A stretch of DNA of 64,000 nt from Calliopum simillimum (taxonomy: Eukaryota > Arthropoda > Insecta > Diptera > Lauxaniidae), in NCBI GenBank assembly GCA_951812925.1, contig OX638370.1, positions 98,098,897-98,162,896 of the forward strand, written 5' to 3'. Positions 46,000 through 58,420 of the stretch are shown in pieces. The position numbers and the translations under genes are program-made. Numbering within the stretch: position 1 is the first letter of the stretch; each line of letters opens with the position of its first letter. The notes beneath the pieces were generated by a model. That model ran no database searches, had not been told where the DNA came from, and saw nothing but the letters and a program-made list of their open reading frames with translations.

Positions 46000-46640
46000 A
46001 GGTAAAATCCCCAACACACCAACAAAGATATGGCAAACGGCAACACTGCGCATCAGCTGTGTTTGACACGCAACTGTCATTTGAATTGGTTGCTGCCAAA
46101 TAAACAGTCTTTGCGTGGCTGCCGACGAGTGAACAACAGTACAGCAGCAGTAACAAACAAGCAGTTTGGTGAGCAGCAACCCAAAGGAAACAAGTGGCTT
46201 GTTTATTTAAAGCAGTGCAGTCGAAGTAGTAGCAGTGGGAATCAGTATCCTAGAAAACACCGCGCTAAGTACACGTAGCCCGATAATGAATCAGTTTCCT
46301 ATGGTTAACGCACGGATGAAGTGCCACACATACGAATAGCTCGGTATTAAATCAGTTATTCGTAGTTGCGACCAAGTTTCAAATTTAGTTGTCTGCGGAA
46401 GTGGACAAAGTAAGACAAGTGGTGGGTAGAGAAGTAAGAAAACGTTGGGTAATAAGAAACCACGACATGAATAGCCTGATAATGAATCAGTTGCTGACAG
46501 CTAACGTGACAGTGCTGAGAACAGGCTTTTGCTCAAACCCAAAAACGCATCATTTTGTTGTAGATTTGTTCTCCCTCCCTCAGACGTATGGTAGACACAA
46601 GTGTGAAATCAAGATAACGCACTTCTTTTGAAGAGTGTAC
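46000..46640 (+). other. GC-richer block, unassigned
   Basis: Composition rises and CAG/CAA words are frequent, as in fly 5' untranslated exons. A word like 'ATAGCCCGATAATGAATCAG' recurs near 46275, 46335 and 46465 with changes, so part is an old repeat. Frames at 46030-46278 (82 codons) and 46389-46631 (80 codons) show no domain. It may be an untranslated exon or a retroelement relic. Confidence 0.3.
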
Positions 46641-47638
46641 ACTCAGTCTCTTACTGAGGTCATTTGTCAGAGGCAGCAACTATTACTACTACACAAAGCT
46701 TTTTTTCTGTCAAATTGTTACAGTCTATATCAATTCGACAGCGTTACTATATTGAAATAGCTCATTTCAGTACTAATTCAATTTGATTTCATGCATTAGT
46801 GTTCGAGTGGATGCGCATTGAGATGGGCATTATGCACAAGTAAGTTTGAATTAAGACTGCTGATGCGGATAAGCGCTGTCATCTGTCTACTCTACAAGAA
46901 AAGGAAATATCAAATAAAACACAAATATTAAGTAAAAAAAAAAACTATAACTCTATAACTCTAACCCGAGACTTTAAATTTCAGCCAAGAAAATATCCTT
47001 CTCCTCATTAGTTTTTGACATTTTGCAGACATTCTGGCAGAAGGGATCGTTACGCATTGTTAATAAAACAATTTTCAAATCTTAGTATGTCTCAATTTTT
47101 TTCGACTAAAATTTACCAATACTTATAACCAAATGGTACAAAAAGCATATTTTTTACTGGAAACTTTGTTTTATTTTGGCGAATAGAAAGAGAATTCTTC
47201 CAAGCTACATACATTTTCAATAACATAAGTAAAAACAAAATATTTAATAAAACGGATATGAGTTCAACTACAAAATTTCACACACACTTGTATTAAACTG
47301 CGCTTATTGAAACGTGCAAAAATTCGTTCAATATTTTCGATTTACAACAGATACTGTTAAGGAGAACTCACAAAGAAGCAAAAAGTCAACTTTAAGACAT
47401 GAAAAAGTTGATAAAGTTTTTTAATAAACGATGCTTTAGTCAAGTGCACATGCACACGAAGACACACATATAAACATGAATATATGCTGACAAAGTTAAC
47501 ACAGTTGCCATAAAATAAATTGTGTACTAATACTCATATATTGATATATTGAACATCTACGAAGAAGAACTGCAAAATTTTGTTGCAACTCTGCGAGCGC
47601 AGTAGGATTAGAGCAAAAAATTTAAGTGTGTGCAGCAA
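46641..47638. other. No feature seen
   Basis: AT-rich with no repeat or coding signal. Confidence 0.45.
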
Positions 47639-48691
47639 ACCGGGTCGATTTTGTATGAAGCAAAATAAAATCATCCTCAAACTGGCTCAAAAGATAGAAG
47701 AACTCCAAGTTAAACCAATGCAGCACTTTTAAATCTACTGAAGGCCCATTTTAGCTAAGAAAACATGTTTTTTGGTCATAACTTTTTTTCATTACAAAAT
47801 GGATACCCAAGGGTGCGTTAGAAATAAAGACCATGTTCTTACAAAAATTTTGGCGTTTTAAAATTATAAATTCTTTTTGGGGATATAGATAATATTCGCA
47901 TTCCAAAATCGATTTTTTTACGTTTTTTTTTATGCGGTCCAAAAAACAATTTTTTACTCAAAAGCAAGGCATCTAAGGAAAAAATGTATATTGAAAAAAA
48001 TGCTTAGAATTGTTCAAAAATTATGTGTGAATTTTTTCAGAATTTTTGGAATTTTTTTTATTTTTTCAAAAAGTTTATCATATTGAATCTTCAGCTGTTA
48101 AGCACACGTTTGTCAGCAAAATGATGAGATTACTTAAAATCAAAGCACCTACGAAACAATTTCATATGACGTTTTTAAATTTTTGGAATTGTTTTTTTAT
48201 TTGTTATTTTTTATTTTATAGACCGAGGTTCTGAAAAACTATAAAATATCTCAAAAAATTCTGAAAAAAATCACGCGTATTTTTTGGACAATTTTTAGCA
48301 TTTTTTGCAGTATACACTTTTTTCAAAAGATGCCTTGCTTCTGAGTAAAAAATCGTTTTTCAGCCCTGGTTATTGAAAAATCGATTTTTGGAATAGAATA
48401 CTATCTTAACCGCAAAAAAAAAAAAAATAAATATAAAAATTTAAATGACAAATTTTTTGTAAAAACATAATCTTTGTTTCTTAAGAACTCTTGGGTATCC
48501 ATTTTCGAATGAAAAAAAAAGTTATGACCAAAAAACATGTTTTTTTTAGCCAAAGTAGGCCATCAGTAGAATCAAAAGTGCTCCATTGGTTTTTCTCAGA
48601 ATGAAAAAAGAAAAAATGATGCAGATATCGTTCTTAAGAGTCGTTCTAACTTTTGAGTCGGTTTTGGGATGGATCTAAATTTCGACCCGGT
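47639..48691. mobile_element. Foldback element, third family, 1.05 kb
   Basis: The outer end ACCGGGTCGA (47639) matches the complement at 48691. Arms 47639-48080 and 48225-48691 pair through 'CTCAAAAGATAGAA', 'GTGCTCCATTGG'-like sequence, 'AACATGTTTTTTGGTCATAA', 'CTTGGGTATCCATTTT', 'AAAATCGATTTTT' and 'TTGAACAATTCTAAGCA'-like inner sequence, with a loop of about 145 bp. Arm identity is moderate. Related arms lie at 54064-54475 and 59545-61165. No coding capacity. Confidence 0.8.
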
Positions 48692-49319
48692 CTAATGTGC
48701 GTTATGTAGTAGTTATGTGGAATGTACCACTACGTACATATGCTGCATTTGGTGTGCACATGTTTAGTTATGTTTTTGAATGTTTTCGAGGCTTTTGAGG
48801 ATTTCTTGCAACACTGGTGCTGTCGGATGTCTATGTTCGTAGCACTTGAAATCGCTGTAGTCATGTTGGTGGTATCATGTTTTAAGTATGCAGAGTTATG
48901 CGATGCAAAGTTTTGAGAGTTTCAGGAAAATAGGAAATAATTTTGTTAAATTCTGTGCATGAAAAAACACTTCAAATAGAACAACTGTGCACCTTTAGCA
49001 ACAATTATATATGAACCAAAGGTATACTGTACTTTCTATCTATAATGGTTTTAATTAATACAACCAGGATGGAAGTATTTTCTTCTTCAAAACTCCTACA
49101 CCCCAAACACCCAAAAGTCAATTTCAAGCCGCAAGCATTTAGTTTAATTGGTGTCATACATACATGACTACAAAACACCTCAGTACAACGCGCAAACGAC
49201 AGCACTGCTAGTTTCAAAATGATAGACCACCAAACAATTCCGTAGACACATAAACAGCTACAGGCATCCTTTGGTTGATAGATACACATTTAACACGTTG
49301 AAAACCACGTTAACTACTA
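48692..49319. other. No gene seen
   Basis: Frames at 48722-48916 and 49005-49289 lack recognisable domains. Confidence 0.4.
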
Positions 49320-49700
49320 GCCTCAAGCAGCAACAGCAGTTGTAGTAGCGTAACCAAAACTAGCAACTACAACACAGATATGCCAATAACCTGCAGCAAC
49401 AACAATAACAACTATGTTGCTGCTTTTAGCAAGAACAACAAAAACTACAACAACAACAACGACAACGACAACAAAAAGCTGCAGCTTAATTTTTTTTTGT
49501 ACATGGTGTAAAATATGTTTCCGCATCCGGCTTTTGCGCTGTAAAGTAACGCGCGTATTTGTTGTTGCTATTGCTGTTGTCACCACTACTCTCCAACTGT
49601 TGTGTTGTTAACAATCGAATGGTTGTGATATGTAGGAGATTAGTTAGTGGCAACCGACAACTGCTGCCGGAAAATGTTGCTGCTGCTTGGTGCCTGAAGT
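49320..49700. repeat. CAA/CAG-rich microsatellite region
   Basis: Interrupted CAACAG, ACAACAACAACGACAACG and GTTGCTGTT runs. Poly-V, poly-T and poly-L frames on both strands result from the triplets. Confidence 0.75.
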
Positions 49701-51054
49701 TGGAGACTTAATTTACAACTTTATGGTGGAGCAAGCAAACAAGGAAAATTGAGAGTGATGGTGAAATATGTCTAGTGCTAAAATATAGCAAATAAATTGA
49801 AAGATTTTGATATTTGCCAGAAAACAGTTAAAACTTATCGTGAGATTTGACTTGAGGGTTTCACAAGAATAAATTTAGTGTATCCTTTGGAAAAAATTGT
49901 TTCGCGTACAGCTTAAAATATATGGTAAATACGAAAAGAATGCATTTAATTTGATTTAAGCTGTCTTTATACAGTAGAGTAAAATTTTTTCAACTGAGCC
50001 ATCTAAAACGGAGTTTTCGAAATGGAAATTTTTTTTCTCCTTATCGGGTACTTTTAAGGATCAAAAATTTTTTGGCGTTTAAATTTTTTCAAAATTTTAA
50101 TTTTTCTATGTGTTGCGTAGAGTAGAACTTTTGTGAGTTGTTTTCTTGCATTAGCTATTACTCAGTAAACACTTAATGGAATTGTAAAATTTTTTTCTCA
50201 GTGTATCCGTAAATGATACGCGCACAAAATTTTGTGCCATCAAAATTTTTTTAATGTTTTTGACAAATGAAAAATGCATTTTGAAACATGCAAATGCAAG
50301 CTAACTGAACTTCTCATATGCTTTGAAAACAAAAACAACAATGTTTTGATAGGACAAACATCCATTTATTTATCTACGAAAAAAAATGTTTGTGCAAACC
50401 ATTAATGACAATGTTATCGATGTTTGTTTACTGGCGCGCAGAAATTTTTTATATGGAATATGATATCTCAGTGCAACAAATTAAGAGAAAACAATTTTGA
50501 ATGAGATCTCTATAGTTTTTTTGGTTCACTTATGGTCGCTGAATCCGAATTTGGCACCCAATTTTCTCCATCAAAATATTTCAAAAAAAAAAAGTTTCAA
50601 AAAATTCTAAAACAATTTAAATGTATTACTTGAACAATTCTAAGCTTTTTATGCCTGGTACACTTTTTTCGCAAGACCTCTTCCTCTTGAGTAAAAAAAT
50701 AGTTTTGCCTGACGCGGGGGTTCAAAAGCCAAAAACTCTCATTTCTCATGTAGCAACCGAATCCCATCTTGAGTCATACTTCATTTCATATTCATATGGA
50801 GTTATGATCCCTTTACTTCCATAGATGATAGTTTGAAAAGTGATGATTCTATTGGAAGGAAAATTATTGCTGCTCATTGTTTCCGGCGGAAATTAACTTA
50901 GCTGTTTACTGTGAGTGTGATAAATGTTTCAGATCCTTCAAAATATAAACTTTTAATTTTTTACACTTTAAAGCAAAGATTTCTTGAGGACGAGAGTGAA
51001 TTCGGCAAATCATTGTTTTGCTATATTATTGCATACTTAAATAAATAAAGCAAT
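49701..51054. other. AT-rich; partial foldback arm at about 50580-50720
   Basis: 'GAACAATTCTAAGC', 'TACACTTTTTTCGCAAGAC' and 'CTTGAGTAAAAAAATAGTTT' resemble the inner arm of the 47639 foldback family. 'GGTCGCTGAATCCGAATTTG' near 50533 recurs inverted near 58185. No gene. Confidence 0.45.
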
Positions 51055-51500
51055 TAAAGTCGACCACATTTTTTGTGTACAATAATTTTTGAATAACTTT
51101 GTATGAATTAATAAATTAGCATACAGATGATTTTCGTTTAAAATTGTTTGCATAAAAAAATGCGTACACGAATAACATGAGTCAGTTCTATATATGTATC
51201 GAAATCAATACACTTTGCCATTTATTTTTAAATATTAGCTTTCTAAAAAGTATAAGTTATTTTCATCCGGCAAATTTTAAATCAAACCATTTTATAAACT
51301 AAGCTTTTATGTCGACCACAATTTGTTGTGAACATAAAAAAATCTGTTATGTTTTTAATTATTGTGTACACAAAAAATTTGAGTTGGTTTTATCTCTGCA
51401 TAAAAATCAACACAAATGACTATTTGCATTTAAAAACTAAATTTACGCAAAATATTAAGAACCTCATCCGACAAATTCATCAACAAAAGGTGATGCAATC
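51055..51500 (+). repeat. Degenerate tandem duplication, about 250-bp unit
   Basis: The unit at 51055-51300 begins GTCGACCACATTTTTTGTG and the next, at 51309, begins GTCGACCACAATTTGTTGTG. Both continue through 'GAGTYGGTTYTAT', 'AAATCAAYACA' and 'TCATCCGNCAAATT'. A trace of a third unit follows at 51520. Confidence 0.7.
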
Positions 51501-53434
51501 TGTCGATTAGTCTCTATCGTGCACACTCAAAAATTATTCCGATAAAAAAAGTTTGTGTCGAAATTTTATAGGACATTATTCCAATTTCGTGCACAAACCT
51601 AAAATAAATTGTAAATTAACTTTTTTGTGCACAAAATTAATAGCGAACTGCAGCGTTGAAAATAAATACATTAAATCGTAATATTTAATCTTTCGTTACC
51701 ACACAGAATCAGCTGTCTATTCCTATCAGTTCAACTGTCAATTCCAGCATCCTTCGAAACCAAGCGACTGTCTGTGTGTATGTCAATACATATTCAAATA
51801 AAAAAAAAGAGTGATGACGACTATTGAGTTCAGTGTACCTTCAGCTTCTGCTAACAACAAGTACCAAGATATACATAGATACTTGGATACCCAAATAATT
51901 AGGGGCGGTAGTGGCAGCTTGTTATGCTCCAAAAACTTCATTAATCACTGTCACAAGTGTTACGCTCGCAACGAGTGCTGATAAATTCTGTAGTTTTTTT
52001 TTTTTCTTCTGCTACACATTCTAGTGATAAGCAAGAGTAAGAAATAACGACGGGTTGCCAAACCGTAAAAAAAAAATGAAAAAAGGTGAGCTTTGAGGTT
52101 AAGCTGCGATGCATCAAAGCTGTAACGGATGAAAAGCTGATTGTGCGGGAGAAAAGTGATGAAAATGAATGAGGCGCAGCTATAAGCATATTGGCAGAAT
52201 GCCAGCGTTGCAGCTACCTACAAGCACCTATCAATTTTGTATAGAAATCGTGAAAAATTTAAGTTGAATTTCAGTTTAAATGTTTTTTAATGAACTCATG
52301 TTTTCAGTTGGGCAGCATGTTGTATGAAAGGCATCAATTTGCAAGAATTATAGTTTTGACAACTATTTTGAACGAATTTCTCAAATTATATACTTTTGAT
52401 GACTGAAGAAATTTCCTCAGAAAAAACTGGCACGAAAACTTAAAAGATTCCACAGCTTCTTTTGACACAATCAACTAAATTCGCGCATTCTCAACATGTC
52501 GTATGATGAACATTAATTTCCCATAATTTCATATTTTTCAAATAATTTTCTCATTTTTCTTTTCTCGCTGTCAAACTGCTGAAAAATTCTGAAAATCTTT
52601 AAGTAATCATAAAAAGTCCTTAAAAACAAGTCCAACCCCACCCAGCTGTCCAAGTGACAGGCAACAAGTAGACAACCAGTCGACAGGCAGCGCTCTTAAC
52701 AAAGGTAAGCAGTTTCAGGCAGGCTGCCTTCTTGTTGTCAAGCAGTTGCACAAATGACTTTGTTAAATGTCATAACAGCGCGAGCACACACACTGAAAAA
52801 AAAGCCTTCATTTTAGCTATAGAAAAAAAAAAAACTTGGAGACAAGAGATTTGCAAAGCATTTAAGCAAAGCGTTCGTCGTTGCTTCCTTAAAGACAACA
52901 ATGCTGCACAGCATTTTTATGATTTCTAAAACATCCACCTACTTTTTGTGCAATCCAACCGCTTTTAAGGCGTACACCTCCACCACCCGCACGCTTTGTC
53001 ATTTTTGCTGCTTTCCATTCTACATGAAAGTTGTCCTCTATGTCAGCACATGCAATTCCAAGCTTTGGCTTTAGTGAAAGTGCAATGCTGTGCATAAATG
53101 CATGTCATTGTTGTAGTTTGGTGTTTGTTGTTTTCGTTTTGTGTTTTTTCCTTTTTTCCATTTTCATCCCTTTTTAGACTTTTCATGCAATTTTTGTTTT
53201 TTCTTTATTTTTTTTTTTTTTTAGTTGTCGTCTTCATTTATCTACTACCATATTTGCGCAAAGTTAATGGCTCTTCATTGCTTTGATAAAAAGGCATGAA
53301 GTACATCATTGTAGGAGTTTGTTAAAATAGAAAATGCGAAATAAGAACTGCTTTAAGAAACATCTGCTTTTGCATTTAAGAAATCAATTTGCGTAGAATC
53401 TTTTGATTTATTATTTCGTAAAACAGTCACATTA
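51501..53434. other. No convincing gene
   Basis: 52640-52705 is GC-richer and ends in AACAAAG followed by a GTAAGCAG donor-like word, but I see no acceptor or supported frame. The motif ACATGTCGTATGATG occurs at 52494. Frames at 51941-52189 and 52889-53095 (minus) have no domain. Confidence 0.4.
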
Positions 53435-54045
53435 ATATGAATTTTTAAATTGAACGTTACTCATACGACATGTTGTATTTTAACAAAATACAGATTTTGA
53501 GGTAACTTTCAAGGCGGCCTCTCTTGAAATTGAAAATTTTGTTAAAATTTTTTTAAGGAATTCAAATGATTTCATTACAAAAGTCATTTATCGCATCCAA
53601 ATATAAGTGGCAAAAAAAGAAAAAAAAAAAAATTTTCTTTTTGCTTAAAGTACAATAATATTTTTTTTGCGACTTAAAAAGTAGATAATTTAGCAATAAA
53701 CTGCTATAAGTTCTGTCTTCTGTAAGTTTTTGAATATCTGTATTGAATTCTAAATCAAATATTACTCATATGACATGTTATACCATTAGTTATTATTAAG
53801 TTCTTGAAGTTATTTTTGTGGCGGCCTGTCTTCATATTTAAAATTATGTTAAAGTATTTTAAAGAAATTAAGATGGTTTCATTACGAAATTTATATGTTG
53901 GATTGAAATCTTTCAACAAAAAAAAAAAAAAAAATTTAACTTAATTTTGCTAAAGTAATATATTTTTATGGCTTAGCAAACAGTTATTGTATTACTTGTT
54001 ACAAGCCTGTTTTCAGTAAGTTTACTAATGATAAAAGCAATCTTT
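53435..54045 (+). repeat. Tandem duplication (305-bp spacing) of a CATACGACATGTTGT block
   Basis: Unit 1 (53435-53740) and unit 2 (53741-54045) share, in order, 'TTACTCATACGACATGTT', 'GGCGGCCTNTCTT', 'GATTTCATTACAAAA', a poly-A run of about 15, 'GCTAAAGTANTATATTTT' and 'TCAGTAAGTTTNT'. They have diverged to perhaps 65-70%. A third, single block is at 55705-55790. Confidence 0.75.
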
Positions 54046-54063
54046 TATACCGCTATGTACATT

Positions 54064-54475
54064 AGGCCGGGTCGAAATTAAATTCATCCCAAGACTGACT
54101 CAAAAGTTAGAGGGACTCTTAAAACCGACATCTGCATAACTTTTTTTTTTTTTTTCATTCTGGGAAAAACCAATGGAGCACTTTTAATTATACTGAAGAT
54201 CTATTTTGGCTAAAAAAAACATGTTTTTGGTCATAACTTTTTTTTCCATTAGAAAATGGAGTGCTTAAGAATTAGAGATTATGTTCCAAAAATCGAATTT
54301 TTACGTTTTTCAATACGAAGGCCGGAAAAACGATTTTTAACTCAGAAGCAAAGCATTTAACCAAAAAAGTGTATGCGGAAAAAAATGCTTAGAACTGTCC
54401 AAAAATAAACGTGTGAAGAAAAAAATAAAAAATAAAAAAAATCCAAAAGTTCTGAAATAATTCACACCAACTCAG
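54064..54475 (+). mobile_element. Single arm of the 47639-type foldback
   Basis: It starts GGCCGGGTCGAAATTAAATT, then 'ACTCAAAAGTTAGAGGGAC', 'AAAACATGTTTTTGGTCATA' and 'AAATGCTTAGAACTGTCC'. The opposite arm is not present downstream, so this copy is truncated or was an arm solo. Confidence 0.7.
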
Positions 54476-54940
54476 TTTGATAAATTTTTTCAAAAATAAA
54501 ATATTTACCCCGGTAAAAAATATACCCTTTCTCCGGTGTTTCTCACAACTTTTTTGAACATGCGATGATTTCAACACAACAATGTTTGATGTACTTTTAA
54601 TAACATGCTTTCATATCTGAACATTTTGGTGTTCATATTTGAACAAAATCTTTCAAAAATATACAATAAGATTTTGAAACTCTAAACAACAAAGTATGAA
54701 CTCTTTGCTCAAACATATGGGAAAATTCTGAAAAAGTGAAACGTCCGACATGCAAATATAGAATAATAGTGTGCGCCATTATATCTGAATAACTTGAAAA
54801 AACCGACTTACATATTCTATATAAGATATTTTTAATTAATTTAGTCCTTCCTAATTCTTTTGGAATGCTTTAAGAAAACAACGTTTATCAAATAGCCACT
54901 TCTATCGGCCACGGCAAAATGAGCCTTTTTTCCTAATCTT
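54476..54940. other. No feature seen
   Basis: AT-rich. Confidence 0.45.
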
Positions 54941-54949
54941 TCCATTACA

Positions 54950-55485
54950 TTGATGTGATTTCGGCACGACTGTTTGAATTGAGCTAGTCAATGGTCTGTG
55001 GCTCGCTGCCGTACCATTTGCTTTTCAATTAACCCCACATAGTTTGATTTGCTGTATGGCATGGTGCACCATTTTGTTGAAAACAGAAACCGTTCAGACT
55101 TTTTTGATGCATTTTCGGGCAGACAAAACAAGCCATGATATCGACTATTTTGCCATCTCTGAAGAAAAATGGCACAATGATGGTTTTGGTGCAATCGCCA
55201 AATAGTCACTTCTTGGACATGCAATGATATTGTGTAGATCTCGTGTGGACTTTCCGATAATTTTACTTGTTAACGCCGCCAGAGAGTATTGGCATCGTAA
55301 GTCATCGAACAAAACAGTTTCAGTTTCAGCCATTCGAGAGATTGTTTGGCCGTATTGCAATTTATATGAAAAGAAATGCAAATTATCCTACCAAATGTTC
55401 CACAAAGTGGTTCCACTGATGCCAAAATATTGAACGTGGTACGATACGGCATATTTGGGTTCTCGGCAACATTCTCTCCAAACAT
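54950..55485 (-). pseudogene. Tc1/mariner-superfamily transposase relic
   Basis: On the minus strand, with several frame changes, the order is: NPNMPYRTTFNI near 55455 (end of a helix-turn-helix domain), KQSLEWLKLKLFCSMTYDAN near 55310 (around the first catalytic position), SESPHEIYTISLHVQEVTIW near 55220 (compare the family's 'LH.Q.VTVW' strand), HQNHHCAIFL, then CFQQNGAPCHTANQTM near 55070, corresponding to the 'QQDGATCHTA' motif, with the catalytic aspartate changed to asparagine. KPQTI-like SEPQTID follows. It is heavily decayed and no terminal repeats are identified. A related DDE family is not excluded. Confidence 0.6.
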
Positions 55486-55704
55486 TTCAACCAGTTAATT
55501 AGAACTTCTTGGACACAACTGAACGACTATAATCAATATAAAGCGTAACTAATTTGGCGCCTTGTTTCGATGTCAAACGTTACTTATGTGTTAAGAATTG
55601 TACTGTGTTGACGTTTTAAAAGCATCTCTGCTCCAAGACAATCGGTTAACAAATGTCAAATTTATAAAATGTTGACATAAACACGTATTTGCATGGATTT
55701 TTAA
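55486..55704. other. No feature seen
   Basis: Possibly the decayed 5' part of the transposase relic. Confidence 0.35.
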
Positions 55705-55790
55705 ATTAATTGTTACTCATACGACATGTTGTGCTTTATAAGATTAATCGGTTGTAGGTCAAATTTTTTGGGGGCCACTTCTCAAATTTA
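55705..55790 (+). repeat. Paired motif block, third copy of the 53435 type
   Basis: TTACTCATACGACATGTTGT at 55713 is followed by GGGGGCCACTTCTCAAATTT about 55 bp later, matching the start of both units at 53435-54045. Confidence 0.6.
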
Positions 55791-58080
55791 TAAATTTCTT
55801 AAAACCGTTAATTTAAATGAAAATAACAACTGCCAATTGCACTGAAATTTCAACGCATACTTTTTATTAGAAAAAGTTTATAAAACAAAAATTCTAAAAT
55901 TGATAAATGTAATACATTTACTATTTTCTTCTAAATAAATAAAGATTAAAGACTTTAAATCAAAAACAATTACTATTTGCAATTTTTCCTATAAAACTAT
56001 GCACCAAAATCTACATACCCCAAAGCAAACAAATTGTTATTTCCTACTTAGCATTTGCAATCACCCTGCATCTTCAATTTTAATCACAGCAAGAGATATG
56101 CAAATTAAGCGCTGTGCTCTCTTTCCCCCCCCCCCCCCACACACACTTTCCCTTGCCAAAAGCCCCTTTTTTACATTTTTGTTTTTTTTTTTTTTGTTTA
56201 ACAGCAGCAGTGAAAGTACTAAGTTTGACTACGAACTACACAATAGCAACACTGCGCGCTTACAGCAATCGACTCGAATTGTGGTCGTTCTGTTGCGGTT
56301 GAATGCCAATTTTTATTGTGGTTTTTCATGCTGTTATTTTTATTTTTTTTTTTCGTTTTTTTTTTAAGTTTTGCTCTATACATTATTTTGCTAAAATTTT
56401 TCTGTTTTTTGCGCTATAACGCTTTTTACTGCGTTTACTGCGCTGTTGCGCCACTCTGAACGTTCAGAGCGATCTCCAATTTTCAGTATACGTTACTTGA
56501 GGTTAGTTAAATATTTTACCATGGTATTTTTGTCGTATTTTTTTTTTTTTTCCTATTTAATTCCTTTTCAGTTTTGTTTCGTTTTTTTTTTGCTTTGAAA
56601 GAGTATATTTTGTTGTCCTTTTGTATGTCCCTGGGGAATCAGCGCCAGCATCGCATTCAACTGATAAGCTAAAATAACACATTTTGCTGTTTTGTGGTGT
56701 TAAATTCCCGCGAGTGCATAAACATGATACATGGATAGTAGCAGTGTATATAAGTATATAGTATATCGAGCTTTTGGTTTAATTTTTTGTTGTCATGGTT
56801 GGCTTAGTACTTTTTGCTTTTCTTTTGTATGTGAGTGCCTGCGAGTATATTTTGGGTTTAACAACGCAAAACACAACGAAAGCATGCAAGGACGTTTTTA
56901 CTAAGAGTAGCGTGAAAAAAATAAAAAACAAAATAAATAAATAAAAAATACAAAATCTCCATCAAGTGTTGTAAAAATAAACAAAAAACTAAAATGTGTT
57001 TTTTGCACTATGACATAAAGCAAAGTGCTATATGAAGTGCACACTGATTTTTGGGTGCAAAAACTTTTGTGCAAATTGCATTGCAAGTGACAAAGGAATT
57101 GATTGTAAAGGATTACAGCAGACTTGCAGCAATTTATTTGAGCTTTTAGTTAAAAATTAAAAGCGTTAAATTCGCTCTTAAGAAATTGCTCGTTGAAAGC
57201 AAAAAATTCAATAAAAATTTCTCAAATATAACAAAAAATCCACTGAAATGATTTTGATACTCATATGGTAGGTGTGAATTTGTAGTTTTTCGTATTTGAC
57301 TGAAAAATTATTGCCAAGAACTTACTCAAATTCTACGTTTGATTATTCAATTATTTACATTTAAATCCTAAGTGGCGAAAATTTTGAGAAAAATTGTCAC
57401 TCATACGCTCTGTTGTTTAAAATTCCACAGTAGAATCAATTAAATTTTAATATAAAATCTTTTAACGACTTATATGAAAGCAATTTTTTTGTCATATCCT
57501 TTTTATCTGTAGGGAAAAAAGCTAACCCAAACTAAACCTTTTTCGATATAAAAAAAGTTTACAAGTACTTAAAAATATACAATACAAAAATACAAATTTC
57601 TGTTAAATAACATAAGCGTGTATGCTTGATTGTTTTACATATATGACACATGAATCCTAAATTAATTTACTTAACATATGATTTCGTGCCGGCTATGTGG
57701 TGTTACACCGTAAGCACTTTATTATCTGTCTGCTAATTAAATGTTACCCTACAAACTTGGGTAAACTTTTAGGTTTCCTTTTTTGTTGTTGTGTGAACAA
57801 TTTACCTTCATCACAATTACCAACGACAACATCATTTTTAATTTATCACTCACTGCTGCCAATGATTATGGTCATTTAAAGTCACTTAAGTCCAGCTGTT
57901 ACCAACAAGCGACCATTAGTCATTACGTCGCTTTCCGTTTTTTTATTTTTATTTTAAATCTTTGCTATTTATTTTAAGCTCAAAAGCGGCTTTATTGATT
58001 TTCAGTTTTTATTTTTTCAAGCTGCAGAAATCGCTAGTAAATATATTACTAAAGAACTTTTTTTTACAAAAAATTTATTA
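55791..58080. other. AT-rich with homopolymers, no gene seen
   Basis: A C-run of about 13 near 56125, several T-runs, a perfect 16-bp palindrome CTCTGAACGTTCAGAG at 56454-56469 and a motif copy CACTCATACGCTCTGTTGT at 57398. Frames at 55999-56367 and 57697-57977 follow base composition. Confidence 0.45.
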
Positions 58081-58083
58081 TGA

Positions 58084-58171
58084 GAAGTTGGCTCGCGTTT
58101 TTTCAGAAATCAAAAATAATGCTGAAAATAAGAGATTTTTCCTGGTTTCTGAAAAAACGCGAACCAACTTC
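58084..58171. repeat. Short inverted repeat, 28-bp arms, 32-nt loop
   Basis: The left arm GAAGTTGGCTCGCGTTTTTT continues CAGAAATC; the right arm is its complement with one mismatch and one G-U-compatible change. RNA from either strand would fold into a single stem of about 28 base pairs, a size near that of microRNA precursors. Function unknown. Confidence 0.8.
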
Positions 58172-58261
58172 GCTATTCTGGCACCATATTCGGATTCAGC
58201 AACCCCGAAAACATAAAGTTTAAGTGGTCTGATCTTTCGCGCAGGGTACTTTTTTTTTGTG

Positions 58262-58420
58262 GGCCTATGTAATTTTAGCTTCGTGCTCATTTACACACAA
58301 ATACCTTTCAAATGGTGTATAATTCAAAGTCATGCTCTATTGCTAACATTGTAAAAATGGTAGGACAAAATTTTGTCTTGCGTATTAATATATAGATGAA
58401 TTAAAGTGCGCGTGCGCCAA
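58262..58420 (+). repeat. Dispersed repeat (copy of 36225-36400 family)
   Basis: 'ACAAATACCTTTCAAATGGT', 'GTATAATTCAAAGTCATGCT' and 'TTTTGTCTTGCGTATTAATA' match 36225-36400 inverted and 58925-58950 plus 59464-59540 direct. Confidence 0.65.

Noticed and set aside
49323..49611. Poly-Val and poly-Thr frames
   Set aside because: Simple triplet repeat; no flanking coding signal.
56114..56367. 122-codon Phe/Pro-rich frame
   Set aside because: Runs through a poly-C and several poly-T tracts; composition explains it.
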